A stretch of DNA of 64,000 bases from Oxalobacteraceae bacterium OTU3CAMAD1 (GCA_024123915.1 CP099650.1:6386001-6450000), one strand, 5' to 3'; counted from the stretch's first letter, positions 44,076 to 53,301 are shown. Numbers and translations: made by a program. Notes: a model not told the origin generated them from the sequence alone.

Positions 44076-44849
44076 TCAGCGCTGCCAATTGCGCCGCAGG
44101 GCCTCGAGCTCTGCGCGCGTATCGAGCATGCCGCCGACGATGCGCTGGTCGATCGCCTCCAGCACCGCCGCCGGCATCTCCGTCCCCGCCATCCGGTACG
44201 CGGTCATTTGCGCCGACGGCCGAACGTTCTGCACCATCACCGGTATCCGCCATTCCGCGCTGGCGCGGCAGGCCACCCCCACCAGATCCTGGCTCAGTCC
44301 CACCACCGTGAAGGTGCGGCAATAGCCGCCCTCGTTCGACAGAAAACTCAGCCCGACCCGCACGTCGCCCTCGGACGGCGCGGCACCGCCCATCTGCTGG
44401 CTTAACACCGTATCGAGCCGGCCCTGCGCCACCAGCATGCCGTTGCGGCTGATGACCGTGGTCGGCGCCTTGGCCGGATCGGCCAGGAAGGCCGGCTGCC
44501 AGTACGCCAGGCCGAACTTGCCGAGCGCCAGCCCCACCACCAGCACCGCGCCCAGCGCGCTCCACTCGCGCCAGCCCAGATGCCGCCTGACCGCCTTGCG
44601 CGCGGCCTGCTGCGTGGCGACGCGCTGCGCCCGCACCGCCGCCAGTTGCACCACCTTGGCCTGCTGCGAACGCATCGTCGCGCTCGACGGCGACAGTTCG
44701 GCGAACACGCCGTCGCGCGCGGCGCGCAAACGGGCCACGCGGCGGGCGATGCTGCTGTCGCGCCGCATGGCGTCCTCGACGGCGTGACGGGTCGCGTCGT
44801 CCAGTTCGCCGACCGTGTACGCTATCAGTGTCTCGTCCGAAAAGCTCAT
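44076..44849 (-). CDS. Anti-sigma-factor-like membrane protein
   Basis: A 257-residue protein starting at the ATG at 44849 (MSFSDETLIAYTVGELD), with AAGGAC upstream. The N-terminal 60 residues match the short helical anti-sigma domain (SDETLIAYTVGELDDATRHAVEDAMRRD). One transmembrane helix lies at about 97-117 and a periplasmic domain follows with two Cys (GGYCRTF and GVACRAS). The zinc-binding HxxxC-x2-C motif of ZAS-type anti-sigma factors is missing. No ECF sigma gene is adjacent, so its partner is elsewhere or it acts otherwise. The upstream neighbour is HU on the other strand. Confidence 0.72.
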   Translation of the reverse strand: MSFSDETLIAYTVGELDDATRHAVEDAMRRDSSIARRVARLRAARDGVFAELSPSSATMRSQQAKVVQLAAVRAQRVATQQAARKAVRRHLGWREWSALGAVLVVGLALGKFGLAYWQPAFLADPAKAPTTVISRNGMLVAQGRLDTVLSQQMGGAAPSEGDVRVGLSFLSNEGGYCRTFTVVGLSQDLVGVACRASAEWRIPVMVQNVRPSAQMTAYRMAGTEMPAAVLEAIDQRIVGGMLDTRAELEALRRNWQR

Positions 44850-45052
44850 GTTCACGTCCTTAGTCGCTCCATCATAAACCTTTTTTTCACCGGATGCGGA
44901 TCTGTCAGGATCGCGTAAGCCCTTTAAATACAAGGGTTTTATTGCGCCGCAGCGTCGCACGGCAACTACTGTAAGGCCTACTTCGTACAGAAACCATTAC
45001 ATTTGACAATATTTATGCTAATCTGCGCGCTCTAATAACCAAGGAGGTAGTA

Positions 45053-45340
45053 ATGAAAAAAGGCGAATTGATTGCAGAATTTGCGAAACGCACGGAGATG
45101 TCTGCTGCTGCCGCCAACGGTGCGGTGAACACTCTGATCGCGATCGTGACTGAGCGTCTGAAAAAAGGCGACACGGTTGGCATCACCGGCTTCGGCACCT
45201 TCTCCGTCGCCAAACGCGCCGCACGCAAAGGCCGCAACCCTGCAACCGGCGAAGCGATCAAGATCGCCGCGTCGAAGACCCCGAAATTCTCGGCTGGCGC
45301 AACCCTGAAGTCGGCCGTCAACCCGACCAAGAAGAAGTAA
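45053..45340 (+). CDS. HU-type DNA-binding protein
   Basis: A 95-residue nucleoid protein of the HU/IHF family. It has the dimerising N-terminal helices (MKKGELIAEFAKRTEMS) and the signature GFGTFSVAKRAARKGRNPATGE with DNA-contact arm. A Lys-rich C-terminal tail (NPTKKK) is present. Length and basic arm fit HU rather than IHF. AAGGAGG lies upstream of the ATG. I do not assign hupA or hupB. Confidence 0.93.
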   Translation: MKKGELIAEFAKRTEMSAAAANGAVNTLIAIVTERLKKGDTVGITGFGTFSVAKRAARKGRNPATGEAIKIAASKTPKFSAGATLKSAVNPTKKK

Positions 45341-45385
45341 TTCTTGCGCTAAGCAGGCTGTGTTCGTGCCCGCGAGGGCACCGGA

Positions 45386-45430
45386 AACGGCGGCTCATGG
45401 CCAGGTCCCCGACCTGCCATGGCCGCCGTT
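45386..45430. terminator. Long hairpin after the HU gene
   Basis: AACGGCGGC, CATGG and CAGGTC pair with GACCTG, CCATG and GCCGCCGTT across two small mismatches, closed by CCC. The T run after it is short (CTGTTTT). It is probably a terminator or 3' mRNA stabiliser, 45 bp past the stop. Confidence 0.6.
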
Positions 45431-45534
45431 CTGTTTTGGGAGGCGTTTTTTTTGAGGAAGCCCTCTAGCGGCTTTCGGCGCCGCCGAGGTTATGATGGCG
45501 CGTACCCACCAGCCACCATACCAAGGAGATGTAA

Positions 45535-45786
45535 ATGAGCTTACAAGAGCAATTCGAACAAGCCCAGGCGGACTCGAAAAACCTGCCGGAACGTCCCGAC
45601 AACATGACCCTGCTGAAAATCTACGCGCTGTTCAAGCAGGCATCGACGGGCGACGCCACCGGCGAGCGTCCGGGTTTCACCGACATGGTCGGCCGCGCCA
45701 AGTTCGACGCCTGGGACGCCCTCAAAGGCACCAGCGCCGACGAGGCCAAGCAGCAGTACATCGACCTGATCGAAGACTTGAAATAA
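45535..45786 (+). CDS. Acyl-CoA-binding protein
   Basis: An 83-residue four-helix protein that binds long-chain acyl-CoA. The family signature YALFKQASTGDATGERPGF, then KFDAWDALKGTSADEAKQQYI, is complete. AAGGAGATG precedes the ATG. Bacterial copies are less common than eukaryotic ones; it lies 44 bp from the converging PHA granule-type gene and near phaZ, which suggests a link to acyl-CoA flow into or out of PHA. The link is inferred from position. Confidence 0.93.
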   Translation: MSLQEQFEQAQADSKNLPERPDNMTLLKIYALFKQASTGDATGERPGFTDMVGRAKFDAWDALKGTSADEAKQQYIDLIEDLK

Positions 45787-45799
45787 AGTTTGCCTGATC

Positions 45800-45826
45800 A
45801 AAAAAAGCCCCTGACGGGGCTTTTTT
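45800..45826. terminator. Bidirectional terminator
   Basis: AAAAAAGCCCC with GGGGCTTTTTT around a short TGAC loop. It serves the acyl-CoA-binding gene and the converging PHA system gene. Confidence 0.92.
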
Positions 45827-45830
45827 GCGT

Positions 45831-46112
45831 TCAAACGGGCGCGAACACCTTGCGCATCTTGTCGGCCACCTTGCCCTCGATCTGCGACGAGAACGCGCTG
45901 AACAGGAAGCCGAGGGCGATCTGCAAGCGCGCCTGGGTCGGCTCCAGGGTCAGGCTGCCGTCGACGCCGCTGCGCTCGAAGCGCAGCACATCGCCGTCCC
46001 AGCGGCATTCCAGCTCGAATTGTTCGGCCAACTTGTCGGCCACCTGTTGCGCCGCCGCCCGGGCCTGCTCCGGCGCAAGGTTGTGTTCCTGAACGATGTT
46101 AATGTCCGCCAT
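45831..46112 (-). CDS. Polyhydroxyalkanoic acid system family protein
   Basis: A 93-residue small protein of the family found with PHA systems (N terminus MADINIVQEHNLAPEQARAAAQQVADKLAEQF). The N-terminal helix is amphipathic; the rest has the beta-rich WDGDVLRFERSGVDGSLTLEP. Function is not well defined; a role at PHA granules has been suggested for the family. TTGAGGAAG precedes the ATG at 46112. No phaC or phaA gene is in the window. Confidence 0.82.
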   Translation of the reverse strand: MADINIVQEHNLAPEQARAAAQQVADKLAEQFELECRWDGDVLRFERSGVDGSLTLEPTQARLQIALGFLFSAFSSQIEGKVADKMRKVFAPV

Positions 46113-46196
46113 GCGGCTTCCTCAATAAATCCACAAAGCCGACATGATGCCAGTTGGCCCGGCGTCACGCTAGTCCACAACGGCGCCTACGCATTT

Positions 46197-46219
46197 GCTT
46201 ATATGTATTGTATATAAGC
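46197..46219. promoter_or_regulatory. AT-rich inverted repeat upstream of fdxA
   Basis: GCTTATAT and ATATAAGC are perfect 8-bp arms around GTATTGT, 111 bp before the ferredoxin start. It could be an operator in the divergent promoter region. Confidence 0.35.
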
Positions 46220-46329
46220 GCAATTTGTGAGAAATAGCGAATTACCTTAAAATACAGTGCTTTGCTGAGGTTAGCCGGGCCATCCCACCGCCGCCGACGC
46301 CGCTGCACACCAACATTGATAGGACTGTT

Positions 46330-46653
46330 ATGACCCACGTTGTCACCGAATCTTGCATCAGCTGCCGTTATACGGACTGCGTCGATGTTTGCCCGGTAGA
46401 TTGTTTCCGCCAAGGCCCGAACTTCCTCGCCATCGATCCGGACGAGTGCATCGACTGCGCCGTGTGCGTGGCCGAATGCCCGGTCAACGCCATTTTCGCC
46501 GAGGAAGACATCCCAAGCGACCAGCAGCAGTTCATCAAGATTAACGTCGATCTCGCGCGCCACTGGCCTTCGATCACCAAGACCATCGCGCCGCTGCCGG
46601 AAGCCGACGAGTTCAAGGACGTCAAAGAAAAACTGCACCTGCTGGTACGCTAA
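46330..46653 (+). CDS. fdxA: 7Fe ferredoxin
   Basis: A 107-residue ferredoxin of the Azotobacter FdI type. Cluster ligands are visible in CISCRYTDCVDVCPVDCF and CIDCAVCVAECPVNAIF, and the C-terminal extension (DLARHWPSITKTIAPLPEADEF) matches the FdI family. It should carry a 3Fe-4S and a 4Fe-4S cluster and act as a low-potential electron carrier in the cytosol. The ferredoxin-NADP reductase gene follows 113 bp downstream on the same strand; they form a natural redox pair. Confidence 0.94.
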   Translation: MTHVVTESCISCRYTDCVDVCPVDCFRQGPNFLAIDPDECIDCAVCVAECPVNAIFAEEDIPSDQQQFIKINVDLARHWPSITKTIAPLPEADEFKDVKEKLHLLVR

Positions 46654-46766
46654 GACGAGTTTGTCTGGCCGGGCAGCACCGGGCAGCGTCATCCGCGGGC
46701 GCCAAAGTCGAGCGCCGCACAGCCTTGTGTTCGCCCAACCACCATTGAAATCACAGGAATATACGA

Positions 46767-47831
46767 ATGAATAGCACTGTCACCCCTCCAGGCGTCATCG
46801 AAGCCGATGCCGTCATCATTGGCGCCGGCCCGGTCGGCCTGTTCCAGGTCTTCGAACTGGGCCTGCTGGAAATCAAAGCCCACGTGATCGATTCGCTGGG
46901 CGCGGTGGGCGGACAGTGCGTGGAACTGTATCCGGACAAGCCGATCTACGACATCCCGGCCGTGCCCTCGTGCACCGGCCAGGAACTGACCGACAACCTG
47001 CTCAAGCAGATCGAGCCGTTCGAGCCGACCTTCCACCTAGGCCAGGAAGTGACCAAGGTCGAGCGTCGCGACGACGGCCGTTTCGACGTTGAAACCAGCG
47101 CCGGCACCCGCTTCACCACCAAGACCATCTTCATCGCCGCCGGCGTCGGCTCGTTCCAGGCGCGCACCCTGAAGGTCGACGGCATCGAAGTGTTCGAAGG
47201 CTCCCAGCTGCACTACAAGGTCAAGGACCCGGCCATTTTCGAAGGCAAGAACATCGTCATCTGCGGCGGCGGCGACTCCGCGCTGGACTGGGCGCTGAAC
47301 TTCGTCGGCAAGGCCGAATCGGTCGTTTTGCTGCATCGCCGCGAAGACTTCCGCGCCGCGCCGGCGTCGGTCGCCAAGATGAAAGCCTTGTGCGACGACT
47401 ACGAGATGCAGCTCATCATTGGCCAGGCCACCGGTTTCGAGGCCAAAGACGACAAATTGAGCGAGCTCAAAGTCACCGGCGCCGACGGCGTGACCCGCCG
47501 CGTGCCGCTCGATATGCTGCTGGTGTTCTTCGGCCTGTCGCCGAAACTGGGCCCGATCGCCGAATGGGGCCTGGACATCGAGCGCCGCCAGCTGAAGGTG
47601 CAAAACACCGAGAAGTTCGAGACCAACGTTCCGGGCATCTTCGCCGTCGGCGACATCAACACCTATCCTGGCAAGAAAAAGCTGATTTTGTCGGGCTTCC
47701 ACGAGGCCGCGCTGGCCGCGTTCGGCGCCGCGCCGTACATCTTCCCGGACAAAAAGATCCACATGCAGTACACCACGACGTCGCCGAAACTGCACAAAGT
47801 GCTGGGCGTGGAGACGCCCGTCTTCGATTAA
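46767..47831 (+). CDS. Ferredoxin-NADP reductase, thioredoxin-reductase-like type
   Basis: A 354-residue FAD protein of the type-2 FNR family. The FAD-binding motif [17 protein letters not shown] (15-31) is followed by [22 protein letters not shown]. The NADPH motif [16 protein letters not shown] lies in the middle, and [30 protein letters not shown] is the second FAD region. The redox-active CxxC of thioredoxin reductases is absent, as expected for FNR. The ATG at 46767 follows CAGGAA. It can exchange electrons between NADPH and the ferredoxin just upstream. Confidence 0.92.
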   Translation: MNSTVTPPGVIEADAVIIGAGPVGLFQVFELGLLEIKAHVIDSLGAVGGQCVELYPDKPIYDIPAVPSCTGQELTDNLLKQIEPFEPTFHLGQEVTKVERRDDGRFDVETSAGTRFTTKTIFIAAGVGSFQARTLKVDGIEVFEGSQLHYKVKDPAIFEGKNIVICGGGDSALDWALNFVGKAESVVLLHRREDFRAAPASVAKMKALCDDYEMQLIIGQATGFEAKDDKLSELKVTGADGVTRRVPLDMLLVFFGLSPKLGPIAEWGLDIERRQLKVQNTEKFETNVPGIFAVGDINTYPGKKKLILSGFHEAALAAFGAAPYIFPDKKIHMQYTTTSPKLHKVLGVETPVFD

Positions 47832-47900
47832 CGTCGCCCAAACGCCGGTTCCGCGCCACGGAAACAACGGCAAGGTGGTGCGTAGGGTAGTGTCCTACAC

Positions 47901-47927
47901 AAAAGCAGCGGAAACGCTGCTTTTTTT
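47901..47927 (+). terminator. Rho-independent terminator after the FNR gene
   Basis: AAAAGCAGCG with CGCTGCTTTT around GAAA, then a T run; 69 bp past the stop. Confidence 0.9.
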
Positions 47928-48029
47928 ATGGGTTCAGCGGTACTATTATCGAACCAAGGGCATATCGCGCACTATCACTGCGCTTTCCCCTGGGTATTTA
48001 GAAATGCTTAGCGCCACGAACAAATACTC

Positions 48030-48035
48030 TATAAT
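48030..48035 (+). promoter_or_regulatory. -10 box upstream of phaZ
   Basis: A consensus TATAAT lies 55 bp before the phaZ ATG. The upstream region offers only a weak -35 match near 48008. Confidence 0.45.
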
Positions 48036-48090
48036 TGGCTTATGATGAGATGTATTGGTGCACCGCACCATGCTTTGACCGGGAAGACCT

Positions 48091-49326
48091 ATGCTCTACC
48101 AACTGCACGAAATGCAACGCACGCTCCTTTCGCCCCTGATGCAATGGGCGGACGCGACCGCTAAAATACTGACCAATCCGGTCTCGCCGCTGGCGCACAC
48201 GCCGTTTTCGCAACGGATCGCCGCCGGGTATGAGCTGATGTACAGGCTCGGCAAGGACTACGAAAAGCCGGCGTTCGAGATCGACTCGACCGTCATCAAT
48301 GGCGAAACGATCGGCATCATCGAACAGGTTGTTGTCAATAAAGCCTTCTGCCGCCTGATCCGTTTCAAGAAAGACCTGGACGACAAGGCCACCAAGGCGC
48401 TGAACCAGCCGACCGTGCTGCTGGTGGCGCCACTGTCGGGCCACCACTCCACCCTGCTGCGCGACACCGTGCGCGGGCTGCTGGTCGACCACGACGTCTA
48501 CATCACCGACTGGACCGACGCCCGCATGGTGCCGGTGTCGGAGGGTGCCTTCCATCTGGACGACTACATCTACTATGTGCAGGACTTCATCCGCCTGCTG
48601 GGCCCGGACCTGCATGTGATCTCCGTGTGCCAGCCGACGGTGCCGGTGCTGGCGGCCATCGCGCTGATGGCCACCGACAAGGACCCGAAGCTGCCGAAAA
48701 CGATGACGATGATGGGCGGCCCGATCGACCCGCGCCGCTCGCCGACGGCGGTCAACAACCTCGCCACCGAAAAGAAGTTTTCGTGGTTCGAGAACACCGT
48801 CATCTACTCGGTGCCGCCGAATTATCCCGGCTTCGGCCGCAAGGTCTACCCGGGCTTCCTGCAGCACGCCGGCTTCATCGCCATGAATCCGGGCCGCCAC
48901 GCGCAGAGCCACCGCGAGTTCTACAGCCATCTGGTTGAAGGCGACGACGAACCGGCGGAAAGCCACCGCAAGTTCTACGACGAGTACAACGCCGTCCTGG
49001 ACATGCCCGCCGAATACTATCTGGACACGATCAAGACGGTGTTCCAGGACTTCGCGCTGCCGATGGGCACGTGGAAGGTCGGCGGCAAGCTGGTGCGTCC
49101 ACAGGACATCACCACGGTCGCGCTGTTTACCGTCGAGGGCGAGCTGGACGACATCTCCGGCGCCGGCCAGACGCAAGCGGCGCACGACCTGTGCACCGGC
49201 ATCCCGGCCGAGATGCAGCAGGACTACGTCGCCCCGGGCGCCGGCCACTACGGCATCTTCTCCGGCCGCCGCTGGCGCGAAATGGTCTGCCCGAAGATCA
49301 CCGAGTTCATCAAAAAACACGGTTAA
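48091..49326 (+). CDS. phaZ: Intracellular polyhydroxyalkanoate depolymerase
   Basis: A 411-residue cytosolic alpha/beta hydrolase that mobilises PHB granules. It matches the Ralstonia PhaZa1 type. The nucleophile is Cys180 in VISVCQPTVP, in place of the lipase-box Ser. The Asp is at about 353-354 (VEGELDD) and the His at 386 (GAGHYG). Spacing matches Cys183-Asp355-His388 of PhaZa1. Start at the ATG at 48091 after GGGAAGACCT. A terminator follows. Confidence 0.95.
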   Translation: MLYQLHEMQRTLLSPLMQWADATAKILTNPVSPLAHTPFSQRIAAGYELMYRLGKDYEKPAFEIDSTVINGETIGIIEQVVVNKAFCRLIRFKKDLDDKATKALNQPTVLLVAPLSGHHSTLLRDTVRGLLVDHDVYITDWTDARMVPVSEGAFHLDDYIYYVQDFIRLLGPDLHVISVCQPTVPVLAAIALMATDKDPKLPKTMTMMGGPIDPRRSPTAVNNLATEKKFSWFENTVIYSVPPNYPGFGRKVYPGFLQHAGFIAMNPGRHAQSHREFYSHLVEGDDEPAESHRKFYDEYNAVLDMPAEYYLDTIKTVFQDFALPMGTWKVGGKLVRPQDITTVALFTVEGELDDISGAGQTQAAHDLCTGIPAEMQQDYVAPGAGHYGIFSGRRWREMVCPKITEFIKKHG

Positions 49327-49345
49327 GCGAGCAAGCCCCGACAAG

Positions 49346-49374
49346 ATCCCTGCCAAGCGCAGGGATTTTTTTTT
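49346..49374 (+). terminator. Rho-independent terminator after phaZ
   Basis: ATCCCTGC and GCAGGGAT with loop CAAGC, followed by a long T run, 20 bp after the stop. Confidence 0.92.
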
Positions 49375-49471
49375 GCCGAGACAGCGCCGGCGATAAGGTT
49401 TTTCGGCTTGCCCGACGCAGATATCGGATAATGGCGCTTTAGCTTTATCGCTTTCCCGCGCCATCACCGCC

Positions 49472-50188
49472 GTGCCCACCAACAAAACACTCGCCGATCG
49501 CATCGAAGACGCTCTGCCGCAGACGCAATGCACCAAATGCGGCTATGACGGCTGCCGTCCATACGCCGAGGCGATCGCTGCCGGCGCGGCCGACATCAAC
49601 CAATGCCCGCCCGGCGGCGCCGAGGGCATCGTGCGGCTGTCGGCCGTCACCGGCCGCAAGGTCATCCCGCTCAATCCCGTCAACGGCGTTGAGCGCCCGC
49701 GCGCGCTCGCCTATATCGACGAAGCGCTGTGCATCGGCTGCACCTTGTGCATCCAGGCCTGTCCGGTGGACGCCATCGTCGGCGCGGCAAAGCTGATGCA
49801 CACGGTCGTGCCGGACCTGTGCACCGGCTGCGACTTGTGCGTCCATCCCTGCCCGGTCGACTGCATCGTCATGTATCCGGTCACCGAGACCACCGGCTGG
49901 GCCGCGTGGAGCCAGGCCGACGCCGACGCCGCGCGCGAGCGGCACGACTTCCGCACGCTGCGCCTCAAACGCGAGAAGGACGAGAACGACGCCCGCCTCG
50001 CCGCCAAGGCCAGCGCCAAGATGGCGGCGGTCGAAGCGCTCGACCCGGCCACCGACGCCGACGCCGCCGAGAAGGAACGCAAGCGCGCCATCATCGCCGC
50101 CGCGATGGAACGCGCGCGCTTGAAAAAGGAGGAAGCCGCGCGAGCGGCCGCCGACGCCACGCCAGTAGATGGAAACCCGCCTGAATGA
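49472..50188 (+). CDS. rsxB: RnfB/RsxB-type iron-sulfur protein
   Basis: A 238-residue protein with a GTG start at 49472. An N-terminal four-Cys domain ([16 protein letters not shown], later CPPGG) binds one 4Fe-4S cluster; two ferredoxin clusters follow ([14 protein letters not shown] and [14 protein letters not shown]). The N-terminal membrane helix of full RnfB is missing, so it is soluble. The last 75 residues are a charged Ala/Glu/Lys helix. No rnfACDGE genes flank it. Its stop overlaps the nth start by 4 bp (ATGA), the rnfB-nth arrangement known in betaproteobacteria. Confidence 0.9.
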   Translation: MPTNKTLADRIEDALPQTQCTKCGYDGCRPYAEAIAAGAADINQCPPGGAEGIVRLSAVTGRKVIPLNPVNGVERPRALAYIDEALCIGCTLCIQACPVDAIVGAAKLMHTVVPDLCTGCDLCVHPCPVDCIVMYPVTETTGWAAWSQADADAARERHDFRTLRLKREKDENDARLAAKASAKMAAVEALDPATDADAAEKERKRAIIAAAMERARLKKEEAARAAADATPVDGNPPE

Positions 50189-50832
50189 ATCCAGCCAAAC
50201 GCCAAGAAATGTTCGAGCGCTTCCGCGCCGCCAATCCCAGTCCCAAAACCGAACTCGAATACACAACGCCGTTTGAATTGCTGATCGCCGTGCTGTTGTC
50301 GGCGCAGTCCACCGACGTCGGCGTCAACAAGGCCACGCGCAAGCTGTACCCGGTCGCGAACACGCCGGCGAAAATTCTGGAATTGGGCGAGGAGGAACTG
50401 AAGTCCTATATTCAGACCATCGGGCTGTACAAGACCAAGGCCAAGAACGTCATCGCCACCTGCAAAATCCTGCTGGAGCAGCACGCTGGTGAAGTGCCCA
50501 ATGACCGCGAATCGCTGGAGGCCTTGCCGGGCGTAGGCCGCAAGACCGCCAACGTGGTGATGAACACCGCGTTCGGCGAGCTGACGATGGCGGTGGACAC
50601 GCATATCTTCCGCGTCTCCAACCGTACCGGCCTGGCGCCGGGCAAGAACGTCGACATCGTCGAGCAGAAGCTGCTGCGGTTCGTGCCGAAGGAGTTTTTG
50701 CAGGACGCGCACCACTGGCTGATCCTGCACGGGCGCTACACCTGCAAAGCGCGCAAACCCGAATGCTGGAACTGCATCCAGCAAGACCTGTGCGACTACC
50801 GCCAGAAGACGCCGATGCCGGACGGGCTGTAA
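50185..50832 (+). CDS. nth: Endonuclease III
   Basis: A 215-residue DNA glycosylase/AP lyase that removes oxidised pyrimidines. The helix-hairpin-helix [12 protein letters not shown] carries catalytic Lys120, Asp138 lies in AVDTHIFR, and the four cluster Cys are 187, 194, 197 and 203, the standard C-x6-C-x2-C-x5-C. Its start overlaps the rsxB stop by 4 bp, so it is translated with it. This enzyme uses a 4Fe-4S cluster. Confidence 0.96.
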   Translation: MNPAKRQEMFERFRAANPSPKTELEYTTPFELLIAVLLSAQSTDVGVNKATRKLYPVANTPAKILELGEEELKSYIQTIGLYKTKAKNVIATCKILLEQHAGEVPNDRESLEALPGVGRKTANVVMNTAFGELTMAVDTHIFRVSNRTGLAPGKNVDIVEQKLLRFVPKEFLQDAHHWLILHGRYTCKARKPECWNCIQQDLCDYRQKTPMPDGL

Positions 50833-50901
50833 CGACGGACTTGACTCCTTTGCGACATAGGTCGCACAATGGCGTCATCTGTCGCTATTCAAGGAATTCC
50901 C

Positions 50902-52080
50902 GTGCCCACTCAGTCCAAACGCGTCGCCACATTTGTCGCGGCCGCGCTGTACGCCTGCCTCCCCGTACCGACCCACGCCGCCGCTGACACAGCCAGGCTG
51001 CGCGCCGTCGTCGATCAGGCGATCCGTCCCGTCGTCGCCGAATACGATCTGCCCGGCGTCGCGGTCGCCGTCACCATCGACGGCCAAGCCAGCTTCTTCA
51101 ACTACGGCCTGGCATCGCGCGAGCAGCACGCGCCGGTCACCGAAAACACCTTATTCGAGCTGGGCTCGATCAGCAAGACCTTCGCCGCCACGTTGGCGTC
51201 GTACGCCGTCGCGACCGGCAAGCTGTCGCTGGACGATCATCCCGGCCAATACATACACGAGCTGAAAGGCAGCGCCATTGACAAAGCCAGCGTGCTCCAT
51301 CTCGGCACCTACACGGCCGGCGGCCTGCCGCTGCAGTTCCCCGACGACGTGCCGGACGACGGCATGCTCGCCTATTTCAAGCAATGGAAAGCCGACGCGG
51401 CGCCGGGCACGCAGCGGCGCTATTCCAATCCGAGCCTCGGGCTGTTCGCGCACGTTGCCGCGCTATCGATGGAAACCGGTTACGCCGAAGCGATGGAAGG
51501 CCGCATCCTGCCGGGCCTGGGCTTAAAGCACACCTACGTGCGCGTGCCGGCCGGCGCGATGGGCGATTACGCCTCGGGCTATAACCAGGCAAACAAACCA
51601 GGCCGTATGAGCCCTGGCCCGCTCGCCGCGGAGACCTACGGCATACGCTCCTCGGCCGCCGACATGATCCGCTATCTGCAGTTGAACATCGATCCGAGCG
51701 GGCTGAAGACGCCGCTGCGGCGCGCCGTCGAGGGCACGCATGTCGGCTACTTCAAGATCGATGGCATGGTGCAGGGCCTGGGATGGGAACAGTATCCCTA
51801 CCCGGTATCGCTGAAGGACCTGCAAGCGGGGAATTCGCAAACCATGATTTGGGAGGCGAATCCGGCGCGGGCGCTGGTGACGCCGCAAACGCCGGCGCCG
51901 ACGCCGGCCACGCTGTTCAACAAGACCGGCTCGACGTCAAACTTCGGCGCGTACACGGCCTTCGTACCGGCGAAGAAGATCGGCATCGTCATCCTCGCCA
52001 ACAAAAATTATCCGATCCCGGCGCGCGTCAAGGCGGCGCACGAGATCCTGGAACAGCTGGCGGCGCGACTGGGGAATTAA
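50902..52080 (+). CDS. Class C beta-lactamase family serine hydrolase
   Basis: A periplasmic serine enzyme of 392 residues, started at the GTG at 50902 with AAGGAA upstream; the ATG at 50869 is in frame but lacks a ribosome-binding site and would give a less normal leader. The signal peptide ends PTHA. Motifs are SISK (Ser89, Lys92), YSN (174-176) and KTG (341-343, followed by STSNFGAY), all three as in AmpC. It is probably a cephalosporinase. The divergent ampR regulator usually found with inducible ampC is absent: nth lies upstream on the same strand. Activity and spectrum cannot be read from sequence. Confidence 0.9.
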   Translation: MPTQSKRVATFVAAALYACLPVPTHAAADTARLRAVVDQAIRPVVAEYDLPGVAVAVTIDGQASFFNYGLASREQHAPVTENTLFELGSISKTFAATLASYAVATGKLSLDDHPGQYIHELKGSAIDKASVLHLGTYTAGGLPLQFPDDVPDDGMLAYFKQWKADAAPGTQRRYSNPSLGLFAHVAALSMETGYAEAMEGRILPGLGLKHTYVRVPAGAMGDYASGYNQANKPGRMSPGPLAAETYGIRSSAADMIRYLQLNIDPSGLKTPLRRAVEGTHVGYFKIDGMVQGLGWEQYPYPVSLKDLQAGNSQTMIWEANPARALVTPQTPAPTPATLFNKTGSTSNFGAYTAFVPAKKIGIVILANKNYPIPARVKAAHEILEQLAARLGN

Positions 52081-52127
52081 ACCGCGCTCCATACTGGCGA
52101 TGCGTGGGCCGCCGACGGCGCATGGAT

Positions 52128-52155
52128 GGCGGATTAGGCGACGCCGTAATCCGCC
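52128..52155. repeat. GGCGGATTA palindromic repeat, copy 4
   Basis: GGCGGATTAGGCG with CGCCGTAATCCGCC around a 1-base loop, between the convergent beta-lactamase and proB genes. This copy lacks the CTACGT tail. Confidence 0.75.
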
Positions 52156-52182
52156 ACGATCCGCCAACAGCGCGAAACGTCG

Positions 52183-53301
52183 TCAGACCAGCACCAGATT
52201 ATCCCGGTGCACCAGCTCGCGGCCTTCGACGAAGCCCAGAATCGATTCGATCTCGCTCGACGGCTTGCGCATGATGCGCCGCGTCTCCGCGCTGGTGTAA
52301 TTCGACAGCCCGCGCGCCACCGGCAAACCGCTCTCGTTCACGCAAGTGATCACCGCGCCGCGCCCGAATTCCCCCTTCACTTCCACCACGCCGATCGGCA
52401 GCAGCGACTTGCCCTCGCCGGTCAGCTTCTGCACCGCGCCAGCGTCGAGCACCACCTGCCCCGCCGTGTGCAAATGGTCGGCCATCCACTGCTTGCGCGC
52501 CGTCAGATGCCCGGTCTGCGCCGCCAGCTCGGTGCCGATCGACTCGCCACCGGCCAGGCGCTCCAGCACATTATCTTCACGCCCATAAGCGATCACCGTA
52601 TGCGCGCCCGACTTGGCGGCCCGCTTGGCGGCCAGGATCTTGGTCAGCATGCCGCCGCGTCCCAGACTGCTGCCGGCGCCACCGGCCATCGCCTCCAGCG
52701 CCAGATCGCCCGCGCGGCCTTGCTGGATCAGCACCGCCGCCGGGTCCTTGCGCGGATCTGCGCTGTACAACCCCTTCTGGTCGGTCAGGATGATCAGCGC
52801 GTCGGCCTCGATCAGGTTCGCCACCAGCGCGCCCAAGGTATCGTTGTCGCCGAATTTGATTTCGTCGGTGACGACGGTGTCGTTCTCGTTGATGATCGGG
52901 ACCACGCCCAGGCGCAGCAAGGTGGTCAAGGTCGAACGGGCGTTGAGATAACGTTCGCGGTCGGCCAGGTCGGCGTGCGTGAGCAGCACCTGCGCGGTGC
53001 GCAGTTCGTGCGCGCGGAAGCTGGTCTCGTAGATCTGCGCGAGCCCCATCTGTCCGACGGCGGCGCAGGCCTGCAGTTCGTGGATATCGGTGGGGCGCTG
53101 TTCGAAGCCCAAACGCAGCATGCCTTCGGCGATGGCGCCGGAGCTGACCAGCACCACCTGCTTGCCCATGGCGCGCAGGGCGGCGATTTGCGCGGCCCAG
53201 CGCGCGATGGCGGCGTGATCGAGGCCGCGGCCGTCGTTGGTGACTAAAGACGATCCTACCTTGATGATGATGCGCGTAGCTTTTTGTATGACGGAATTCA
53301 T
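52183..53301 (-). CDS. proB: Glutamate 5-kinase
   Basis: Cytosolic first enzyme of proline synthesis, making gamma-glutamyl phosphate. It has 372 residues. The amino-acid-kinase domain has [12 protein letters not shown] and [12 protein letters not shown] at the N terminus, [21 protein letters not shown] in the centre, and [13 protein letters not shown]. The last 90 residues are a PUA domain, as in E. coli ProB. It is the last of the rplU-rpmA-obgE-proB minus-strand set; the 218-bp gap to obgE has no T-rich terminator. Confidence 0.96.
   Translation of the reverse strand: MNSVIQKATRIIIKVGSSLVTNDGRGLDHAAIARWAAQIAALRAMGKQVVLVSSGAIAEGMLRLGFEQRPTDIHELQACAAVGQMGLAQIYETSFRAHELRTAQVLLTHADLADRERYLNARSTLTTLLRLGVVPIINENDTVVTDEIKFGDNDTLGALVANLIEADALIILTDQKGLYSADPRKDPAAVLIQQGRAGDLALEAMAGGAGSSLGRGGMLTKILAAKRAAKSGAHTVIAYGREDNVLERLAGGESIGTELAAQTGHLTARKQWMADHLHTAGQVVLDAGAVQKLTGEGKSLLPIGVVEVKGEFGRGAVITCVNESGLPVARGLSNYTSAETRRIMRKPSSEIESILGFVEGRELVHRDNLVLV

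Noticed and set aside
45003..45036. TTGACA as the -35 box of the HU gene
   Set aside because: No -10-like hexamer lies at 16-18 bp; TCTAAT is 22 bp away. I leave the promoter unassigned.
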